A stretch of DNA of 8,992 bases from Planctomycetales bacterium. GTDB taxonomy: Bacteria > Planctomycetota > SZUA-567. This document shows, one piece after another, positions 1-5,023 of the stretch (position 1 is its first letter; the number at the start of each line of letters is the position of its first letter). The position numbers and the translations under genes are program-made. The notes beneath the pieces are model-generated. The model did no database searches. It had not been told where the DNA came from and saw nothing but the letters and a program-made list of their open reading frames with translations. The stretch lies in the NCBI GenBank assembly GCA_025997475.1, contig BNUQ01000066.1, positions 1 through 8,992 of the forward strand. The letters are read 5' to 3'.

Positions 1-4
1 GTGT

Positions 5-90
5 CTAATTTTTCGTGCCGCCAGGAAAAATGACGAAGCAATACCGAGAGTATTGCAAGGAATTTTGACGCGGCGGGACGGAAAATTAGC
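5..90. repeat. Long imperfect inverted repeat (hairpin)
   Basis: Outer arms at 5-22 and 73-90 pair at 16 of 18 positions if a G:T pair is excluded. The 5' arm reads CTAATTTTTCGTGCCGCC; the reverse complement of the 3' arm reads CTAATTTTCCGTCCCGCC. A perfect inner stem, GCAATAC/GTATTGC at 38-44 and 50-56, closes on a 5-nt loop. The arrangement fits a small palindromic or MITE-like element. It lies about 100 nt downstream of the minus-strand ybaB and could affect its transcript end, but there is no T-tract typical of an intrinsic terminator. Its identity is unknown. Confidence 0.5.
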
Positions 91-109
91 CGAAAATTTG
101 CCGCGAATT

Positions 110-126
110 GGTTGTCGAACAGGTCT
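110..126 (+). repeat. 17-bp repeat, copy 1
   Basis: GGTTGTCGAACAGGTCT differs at one base from the reverse complement of 852-868. It also shares 14 of 15 bases with 1020-1034. Copies 1 and 2 are in opposite orientation and enclose ybaB and the transposase remnant, so they could be ends of a decayed mobile element. Alternatively they may be binding sites for a protein. Confidence 0.5.
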
Positions 127-147
127 ACTAACCTTCGCTTCGCTCGG

Positions 148-165
148 TTTCGTGAAAATTCGTGG
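148..165 (-). repeat. CACGAA-type dispersed motif
   Basis: On the minus strand this reads CCACGAATTTTCACGAAA, two CACGAA units 10 bp apart. The same kind of motif recurs at 8863-8888 (plus) and 8913-8938 (minus), on the other side of the cas genes. Function is unknown. I know such strings as common intergenic repeats in many environmental bacterial genomes. Confidence 0.45.
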
Positions 166-190
166 ATACGTTCTTTCTTTTAGTCAATGT

Positions 191-541
191 TTATTTTTTG
201 CCGGTCAACGCGCCGAGGTCGAGCCCCAGCGCGTTGAGGTCGATGCTGTCGGTGAGGTCTTCGATGTTTTCTTTTTGCGCGTCGGTAACTTTGGCGGTGG
301 CGTCGTTCACGGCGGCGATGATTAAGTCCGCCAACAGTTCGCTGTCGTTCGGGTCGATGACTTCTTTTTCGATGTCGAGTTTGACGATTTTATTGTCGCC
401 GTTCATCACGACTTTGACCATACCGCCGCCCGCCGCGGCTTCGACGCGCAACTTTTTCATCCTGACTTTGTGTTGCTTGGTTTTCTTGTCCAACATTTCG
501 CCAAAGGTGTGCGCTTGTTCAAGCATTTTGGAAAAGTCCAT
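191..541 (-). CDS. ybaB: YbaB/EbfC-family nucleoid-associated protein
   Basis: The protein has 116 residues, close to the family's usual 100-115. Family members are small dimeric proteins that bind DNA in the cytoplasm and influence nucleoid organisation and gene expression. Visible hallmarks are an N-terminal charged helix (about residues 1-33), then the strand-turn-strand core with GGGMVKVVMNG at 38-48. After that comes a DP-x-D-x-ELLADLIIAAVNDA segment (about 63-81), matching the family's conserved helix. The C-terminal tail is leucine and glycine rich. The start is supported by GGAGG (546-550) a few bases upstream. In many bacteria this gene lies between dnaX and recR, but neither is visible here. 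It points away from the cas operon, and its relation to CRISPR is probably only positional. Family call is confident; a specific role in this organism is not established. Confidence 0.9.
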   Translation of the reverse strand: MDFSKMLEQAHTFGEMLDKKTKQHKVRMKKLRVEAAAGGGMVKVVMNGDNKIVKLDIEKEVIDPNDSELLADLIIAAVNDATAKVTDAQKENIEDLTDSIDLNALGLDLGALTGKK

Positions 542-574
542 AAATCCTCCACCGGTTAAAATTTGGAAACGCGC

Positions 575-602
575 ATTTTAAGCCAAGACCAAAGCGTGGC
601 AA
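575..602 (-). promoter_or_regulatory. Putative sigma70-type promoter of ybaB
   Basis: On the minus strand, TTGCCA (602-597) and TAAAAT (580-575) are separated by 16 nt. The expected transcript start near 568 leaves a leader of about 27 nt before the ATG, including the SD. This is a motif reading only. Confidence 0.4.
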
Positions 603-693
603 CGATAATCGTAATTTTTTGTAACGGGGCAGGGCGGAGTAATCGGGTGCCGGCAATAGATAACCGGGTTATTTTTACCTGATTTTGGTTATA

Positions 694-834
694 AAATTTG
701 AGCCATTTTTTGAGTGTTTTCAACTGCTCTTCGGCGTTGCCGTAATTGAATCTAAACTCGCATTCTTTCAAAAATAAAGGAAACGCTTTTCACGGTATGC
801 CGTTGAATTTTCGTAAGTGCCTTATATTTTTTAC
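694..834 (-). pseudogene. 3' remnant of an IS1595-type transposase
   Basis: Reading the minus strand from 834 gives a peptide containing HLRKFNGIP, then an in-frame TGA at 792-790, then KAFPLFLKECEFRFNYG and a lysine-rich helix ending near 694. The RKFNGIP and LKECEFRFN blocks match what I know of the C-terminal end of IS1595-family DDE transposases. The rest of the transposase (catalytic DDE core and N-terminal zinc ribbon) is absent upstream. The nonsense codon falls where relatives would have a basic residue, so a CGA-to-TGA change is plausible. The open frame runs on to 556, but that tail looks unrelated and overlaps the ybaB promoter. This is a dead fragment, not a functional gene. The family call rests on motif memory, not alignment. 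Confidence 0.65.
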
Positions 835-851
835 GCAACAGATCTTACACA

Positions 852-868
852 AGACCTGTTCGATAACC
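852..868 (-). repeat. 17-bp repeat, copy 2
   Basis: The minus strand reads GGTTATCGAACAGGTCT, one mismatch from copy 1 at 110-126. Its first 15 bases are identical to copy 3 (1020-1034), which faces the opposite way. It lies just upstream (minus-strand sense) of the transposase remnant. Confidence 0.5.
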
Positions 869-1034
869 GCCGAAATAAAAATGGGCAATCGGGGGCATCG
901 TTTCGACAAAATCAGGTTTTCTATATTCGCCAAGGAACTTGCTGTCCCGACAACGCTTTCGAAGTTTCCTTTTATCGTAACATCAATAGTTCGAGAGCAT
1001 TACATGTTAAAGAACTGACGGTTATCGAACAGGT
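854..1034. repeat. 181-bp segment bounded by 16-bp inverted repeats
   Basis: The segment begins with ACCTGTTCGATAACCG (854-869) and ends with its exact reverse complement, CGGTTATCGAACAGGT (1019-1034). There is no coding capacity I can support. A MITE-like or IS-end-derived insertion is possible, but I see no clear target-site duplication at the borders. The right end abuts the TATAAT of the cas promoter. The arms could equally be paired operator sites that are looped by a regulator. Confidence 0.4.
1020..1034 (+). repeat. 15-bp repeat, copy 3
   Basis: GGTTATCGAACAGGT is identical to the first 15 bases of copy 2 in inverted orientation and differs at one base from copy 1. It occupies the spacer immediately upstream of the putative -10 box of the cas operon. 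Confidence 0.5.
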
Positions 1035-1069
1035 ATAATGTAATTCGGCGAATTTCAAGCGTAAAGGAG
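1034..1069 (+). promoter_or_regulatory. Putative cas operon promoter (-10) and leader with SD
   Basis: A perfect TATAAT lies at 1034-1039. No good -35 hexamer is present at the usual distance (AGAACT at 1011-1016 with a 17-nt spacer), so an activator may be needed. The expected start near 1046 would give a leader of about 30 nt. A strong SD, AAAGGAGA (1063-1070), lies 6 nt before the cas3 ATG. Confidence 0.45.
1042..1054. promoter_or_regulatory. Palindrome over the expected cas transcript start (possible operator)
   Basis: AATTCGGCGAATT is a perfect 6-bp inverted repeat around a single G. It begins 2 nt after the -10 box, a position where a bound repressor would block transcription. No regulator gene is visible in the window. 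Confidence 0.35.
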
Positions 1070-1075
1070 AAGGCA

Positions 1076-3415
1076 ATGGTTGAGCGTCGATACAACATTC
1101 AAATGGAGATTGCCGGCGACGGTCCGACGACTTTTTACGCTCATTCGCTTGCCGATCAGCCGCCGGAAAAATGGCAGACGCTCGCCGAACATCTTAACGC
1201 TGTTGCCGATATTGCCGCAGAATTTGCAATGCCCTTTGACGCCGCAGATTGGGTGCGCGGCGCCGCTTTGTCTCATGACCTTGGCAAAGCCCGTCCGCAA
1301 TTTCAATCAATGTTGGCAGGTGAACGCTCCAAAGGCAAAGACACGCAACACGCTATTTATGGAGCGGAGGTGGCGTTTTCTCACGACTCTTTACCGCTTG
1401 CGTTCGCTATCGCCGGTCATCACGCCGGACTTCATAATCTTGCCGATTTGCAAAACGCAGTTAAAAAAGCGAAAGACGGAAGCACTGCCCTGATTTCCTC
1501 GCTTACAAGTCAAATTCATTTTCCGTCGGAAAACGAATTGCCGGAAACAGTGAAACGAAAAGATGGCAAGACAGAACAAGATTTTTGTTTATCACTGGAG
1601 TTTTTCACACGACTAATTTTCTCTTGTTTAGTTGATGCCGACCGTTTAGATGCCGCTTATTGGGAAGCACTCAAAACTAATCCGGCGATATTGGCGGAGC
1701 TCTCGTCAAAACTTGATGCGGAAAAATTGCTAACTTGCGTCCTTGCCGAGCGCGACCGCAAGCGACGCGCCAACCCCGATAGTCCACTGTCTCAAACGCG
1801 CAATCGCATCTTTGATGACGCGCTTACCCAAGCCGAAAAACCGCGCGGATTTTTTTCGCTCACCGTTCCCACCGGCGGCGGCAAGACCCTTGCCGCAATG
1901 GCATTCGCGCTCGCGCACGCCAAACAGCACGGTTTGCGCCGCGTCATCGTCGTTATTCCCTATCTTTCTATCATTGAACAAAACGCCGCCGAATACCGGA
2001 AAATTCTTGACCCCGATAATCAAAATTTGGTGTTGGAATGTCATTCGTCGGTCAAACCGCGCGATAACGCCGATGAAGAAGAAAACAGCACGCTTGAGTT
2101 GCTCACGGAAAATTGGGATGCGCCGGTGGTCATCACCACTTCCGTGCAGTTTATCGAATCACTTTTTGCGGCATCGCCATCTCGCGCTCGCAAACTCCAT
2201 AACATCGCTAATTCCGTGGTCATTTTCGACGAAGTGCAAACTCTGCCCACACATTTGCTCGCGCCAGTGCTAAATGTCTTTCGCGAACTCGTCAATGTTT
2301 ACGGCGTTAGTTTTGTGTTTTCGTCCGCAACGCAACCGGCATTTCGTTATTCCGTAAGTTTGCCGGACGGTTTTCGTCCCGATGAAATTACGGAAATCGC
2401 GCCGGTGCCGGAAGAACTTTTCGCCGAACTGCGCCGCGTCAATTATCATTTGCCGCGCGTCAGCGAAACGCTTGACGGGGATACACTCGCCGCCCATCTC
2501 GCCGCTGAACCGCAAGTTCTTTGCGTAGTCAATCTCACACGCCACGCCCGCGATTTATGGGAAAAACTGAATACCAAAATCACCGACAAAAATGCCAAGC
2601 CGATTCATCTTTCCTCGGCGATGTGTCCGGCGCATCGGTTGGCGGTCATTCGACATATTCGGCGCCGCCTGAAAGCCGGTTTGCCCTGCCGCGTGATTTC
2701 GACGCAACTCATAGAAGCCGGTGTCGATGTTGATTTTCCTGTGGTTTGGCGAGCGATGGGACCGTTAGATTCGTTGGTGCAAGTGGCGGGGCGGTGTAAT
2801 CGCGAGGGTAAGTTGAAAAATGCGAAAGGCGAGTGGTGCCGTGGCGAAGTGCATGTTTTTACGCCATCTGATAACAAACTCCCGTCGGGAATTTATACCA
2901 CCGCAGCCGGTCAGGCGAATATCACGCTGAATGGATTCGGCGACCAAGCGGAGGAAGAATTAGCGACTAATCCGAAAATTTTCGCGACCTATTTTTCGGA
3001 TATCTTTAAACTCGTCGATACCGACCACACGAAAAAAGGCGAAAACACTATTCAGGAAGACCGACAACGGTTTCGTTTTCGCAATGTCGCGGAAAAAGCC
3101 GAGGTCATCAAGGACAGCGGCACACCGGTTATCATTCCGATTGGTCACGCCCGTCATTTCATTGAGGAATTGCGCAGTCGGAAACCGTTACCAAACCAAC
3201 CGCGGTTCACGCGCGCCGACCTCCGCCGCCTCCAGCGTTATATGGTGAACGTCCGCCAACAGGACTTCGATTATTTCTCTGACGACAAATGCAAGATGCT
3301 CACACCGCTTCTGCCTAATCTGGAAATTTTTGTTTTGGACACCGCGCAATACAATCGCCATCTCGGTATAATCAAACCCAACGATGCGCCGCCGTTAGAG
3401 GATTTTATTTTTTAA
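1076..3415 (+). CDS. cas3: Cas3 helicase-nuclease, type I-C
   Basis: Cas3 is the effector recruited by target-bound Cascade. Its HD domain nicks and degrades DNA while the superfamily 2 helicase translocates. The 779-residue length is usual for single-chain I-C Cas3. The HD nuclease occupies about residues 20-195: H23, H39, the SHDLGK motif with H67-D68, H92, GHH at 114-116 and the DADRLDA segment near 187. The helicase follows: Walker A PTGGGKT 265-271, DEVQ box 385-388, SSAT 416-419, motif V STQLIEAGVDVDF 542-554 and motif VI QVAGRCNREG 569-578. A C-terminal domain completes it. All expected catalytic motifs look intact. The start is backed by AAAGGAGA 6 nt upstream. It is first in the operon, 34 nt before the antitoxin gene, where cas5 normally follows. 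Confidence 0.97.
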   Translation: MVERRYNIQMEIAGDGPTTFYAHSLADQPPEKWQTLAEHLNAVADIAAEFAMPFDAADWVRGAALSHDLGKARPQFQSMLAGERSKGKDTQHAIYGAEVAFSHDSLPLAFAIAGHHAGLHNLADLQNAVKKAKDGSTALISSLTSQIHFPSENELPETVKRKDGKTEQDFCLSLEFFTRLIFSCLVDADRLDAAYWEALKTNPAILAELSSKLDAEKLLTCVLAERDRKRRANPDSPLSQTRNRIFDDALTQAEKPRGFFSLTVPTGGGKTLAAMAFALAHAKQHGLRRVIVVIPYLSIIEQNAAEYRKILDPDNQNLVLECHSSVKPRDNADEEENSTLELLTENWDAPVVITTSVQFIESLFAASPSRARKLHNIANSVVIFDEVQTLPTHLLAPVLNVFRELVNVYGVSFVFSSATQPAFRYSVSLPDGFRPDEITEIAPVPEELFAELRRVNYHLPRVSETLDGDTLAAHLAAEPQVLCVVNLTRHARDLWEKLNTKITDKNAKPIHLSSAMCPAHRLAVIRHIRRRLKAGLPCRVISTQLIEAGVDVDFPVVWRAMGPLDSLVQVAGRCNREGKLKNAKGEWCRGEVHVFTPSDNKLPSGIYTTAAGQANITLNGFGDQAEEELATNPKIFATYFSDIFKLVDTDHTKKGENTIQEDRQRFRFRNVAEKAEVIKDSGTPVIIPIGHARHFIEELRSRKPLPNQPRFTRADLRRLQRYMVNVRQQDFDYFSDDKCKMLTPLLPNLEIFVLDTAQYNRHLGIIKPNDAPPLEDFIF

Positions 3416-3449
3416 AAGTGAACGTTTTTTCGATATGGAGAACTTAATT

Positions 3450-3695
3450 ATGCATCCTTTCGCTTTCCAATCGCAGGTGTTGGACAACCGTATTGAAATT
3501 CCCACGCCGTATCGCGTGACTTCCGCGACGCCGGTGTTGGTAACGGTTTCATTCTTGTCCGATTATTCGACGGAGCCGCCGCCGGTGGTTCCGCGTCGCG
3601 CGACCGGACGGGTAACTAAAGGAAACTTCAAGGCGTTGCAAATCGACACCCAGAATTTTGTTTTCAACCGCGAGGACGCTAATGCCAGACGCTAA
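3450..3695 (+). CDS. VapB-like antitoxin of a PIN toxin-antitoxin pair
   Basis: This 81-residue protein probably neutralises the downstream PIN toxin and may repress or bind its own operon. The start is set at 3450 because GGAG (3437-3440) lies 9 nt upstream, whereas the in-frame ATG at 3435 has no SD. The N-terminal half, with DNRIEIPTPYR and PVLVTVSF, resembles the short beta-strand opening seen in many small antitoxins. The C-terminal FVFNREDANAR (about 70-80) matches the FxFxREEANxR-type tail I associate with antitoxins that sit upstream of VapC proteins. A proline-rich stretch (43-48) lies between. The gene overlaps the toxin by 14 nt, the usual coupled arrangement. I cannot name the exact antitoxin family. 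The call rests on size, tail motif and partner. Confidence 0.7.
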   Translation: MHPFAFQSQVLDNRIEIPTPYRVTSATPVLVTVSFLSDYSTEPPPVVPRRATGRVTKGNFKALQIDTQNFVFNREDANARR

Positions 3696-4110
3696 CCGCG
3701 CGTTTATTGACACCAACATATTGATTTACGCCTATTCGACGAACGAACGCCGGAAATCGGACGCCGCCGTTCGAGTGTTTGATGAATTCGATTGTCTAAT
3801 CAGTACGCAAATTATCGGTGAATTTTGCAATGTCTGCTTGCGGAAATTGCGATTGCCGGCGGCTTGTATCCGCGCCGCCGTGGAGGAAATTTTGGCGGTT
3901 TGCGATGTTTTTATCGTCGAAGAAACTTTTGCTTACGAGGCGTTGGATATTCAGCGACGTTACGGCTTTTCTTACTACGACAGCGCGGTAGTTGCCGCGG
4001 CGGTGAAAAATCATTGCGCTTACCTGTTATCCGAAGATTTACAAGACGGACAAATTATCGGCGGCACGGTGGTTAAGAATCCGTTTGTTCCTCATTTTTC
4101 TTTTTTATAG
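3682..4110 (+). CDS. vapC: VapC-like PIN-domain ribonuclease toxin
   Basis: This 142-residue single-domain PIN protein is expected to be a Mg-dependent endoribonuclease held inactive by its antitoxin. VapC toxins commonly cut tRNA or rRNA. Acidic residues are in PIN order: D10 in FIDTNILIYAYS, E47 in STQIIGEF, D100 in GFSYYDSAVVAAA, and the SEDLQDGQ block (E118, D119, D122). The active site therefore appears intact. The start at 3682 is chosen over the in-frame ATG at 3658: it has GAGG (3672-3675) at a fitting distance and gives the normal short N-terminus before the first strand. It overlaps the antitoxin end by 14 nt and ends 36 nt before cas5c. Presence between cas3 and cas5c, in the same direction, means it is probably co-transcribed with the cas genes. 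Confidence 0.85.
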   Translation: MPDANRAFIDTNILIYAYSTNERRKSDAAVRVFDEFDCLISTQIIGEFCNVCLRKLRLPAACIRAAVEEILAVCDVFIVEETFAYEALDIQRRYGFSYYDSAVVAAAVKNHCAYLLSEDLQDGQIIGGTVVKNPFVPHFSFL

Positions 4111-4146
4111 ACTTTATCGCGTCATCGCCAAAATAACGAGGATTTT

Positions 4147-5022
4147 ATGAGCAACAATAATAGGGTTACGCTCCGTGTCTGGGGCGACTTTGCCTGTTTT
4201 ACTCGTCCCGAAATGAAAGTTGAGCGGGTCAGTTATCCCGTCATCACGCCGTCCGCCGCGCGGGGGATTCTCGAAGCCGTTTTTTGGGAACCGGAGATGT
4301 ATTACCTCATCGACACCGTTCGCGTCGTCAAACGCGGTGTGTGGTTTTCGACACGCCGTAACGAAGTTACCGCCGCTATCAGCATCGATAACGCGAAACA
4401 ATGGATGAAAGCACCGGAAAAGGTCACGCCGATTCAAGCCGGCGGCGGCGCGACGGACGGTACACAACGCAATATGCTTGGCTTACGCGAAGTTGAATAT
4501 CTTATCACCGCTGAAATTCGGCTATCGGAACTCGCCGACCCGTCGCGTTGCAATCTCGCCAAATATCAATCGCAATTCCAACGCCGCGCCGCGTCGGGTA
4601 AATGTTTTTATCGTCCGTCGTTCGGCGTTCGTGAGTTTGATGCTTACTTCAATTACGAAGCCGACGCGGAAGCCGCTTTCGCGCGGCGCCAACAAGAACT
4701 CGGCACGGATTTTTCGCTAATAAAATACGAGCCGCTCGGATTGATGCTTTACGATGTTTTTGACTGGCGTTTATTTGAAAAAGGTTTTAAGTGGCTTGGC
4801 ACTGAGGATCTGGCAGCGGCGTGGGAAAGATTTGAACAGGGTTTATCCGAACTAAAAAAGCCCGAACAAAAAAAGCGGCTGAAAGAGTATGAGCCGCTCC
4901 TTTTCGCCGGACAAGAAATTACACCGTGTCGGTCTTTTTTCCAAGCGGAAATCCGCGATTCGATTTTGCGATGTCACCCAGACGAAGTCGCGATTATTAG
5001 TCAGCCGACGGAAGGAAAATAA
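4147..5022 (+). CDS. cas5c: Cas5c (Cas5d) crRNA-processing endoribonuclease and Cascade subunit
   Basis: In type I-C there is no Cas6. Cas5c cuts the repeat in pre-crRNA and stays on the 5' handle of the complex. The family is recognised from the RAMP opening (about 6-20), SYPVITPSAARGILEAVFW (29-47), the QRNML segment (107-111) and FQRRAASGKCFYRPSFGVREF (144-164). The protein has 291 residues, somewhat longer than the roughly 210-250 I expect, with extra sequence in the C-terminal half. K139-Y140 falls near where I recall the Lys-His pair described for Bacillus halodurans Cas5d, but only alignment can place the catalytic residues. GAGGA (4138-4142) supports the start. The cas8c ATG follows the stop codon by one nucleotide, suggesting translational coupling. 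Confidence 0.95.
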   Translation: MSNNNRVTLRVWGDFACFTRPEMKVERVSYPVITPSAARGILEAVFWEPEMYYLIDTVRVVKRGVWFSTRRNEVTAAISIDNAKQWMKAPEKVTPIQAGGGATDGTQRNMLGLREVEYLITAEIRLSELADPSRCNLAKYQSQFQRRAASGKCFYRPSFGVREFDAYFNYEADAEAAFARRQQELGTDFSLIKYEPLGLMLYDVFDWRLFEKGFKWLGTEDLAAAWERFEQGLSELKKPEQKKRLKEYEPLLFAGQEITPCRSFFQAEIRDSILRCHPDEVAIISQPTEGK

Positions 5023-5023
5023 A

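Larger units (their letters stand above)
542..1075. other. Intergenic region between ybaB and cas3 without an intact gene
   Basis: This 534-nt divergent gap holds the ybaB promoter and SD (minus), the transposase remnant, two of the three copies of the 15-17-bp repeat, and the cas3 promoter and SD (plus). Short open frames here have no SD, no recognisable motif and unusual composition, so I do not call them genes. Confidence 0.7.

Noticed and set aside
694..834. Reassignment of TGA as a sense codon, suggested by the in-frame TGA in the transposase remnant
   Set aside because: All the intact genes are open without internal TGA, and the fragment lacks most of the transposase, so a nonsense mutation is simpler.
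677..917. 11-bp inverted repeat CAAAATCAGGT (677-687 and 907-917)
   Set aside because: This length is near chance expectation for a 1-kb AT-rich region, and the flanks do not extend the match.
746..1038. Plus-strand short open frames before cas3
   Set aside because: They cross the transposase remnant and repeats, lack SDs and resemble no family.
1730..2044. Minus-strand open frame of 104 codons
   Set aside because: It is antisense to the helicase core of cas3 and shows no independent motif or SD.
3435..3449. ATG at 3435 as antitoxin start
   Set aside because: No SD precedes it, and it contains the GGAG that serves the ATG at 3450.
4889..5023. An upstream extended start for cas8c
   Set aside because: This part is within cas5c in another frame; the ATG at 5024 gives the conserved N-terminus and has an SD.
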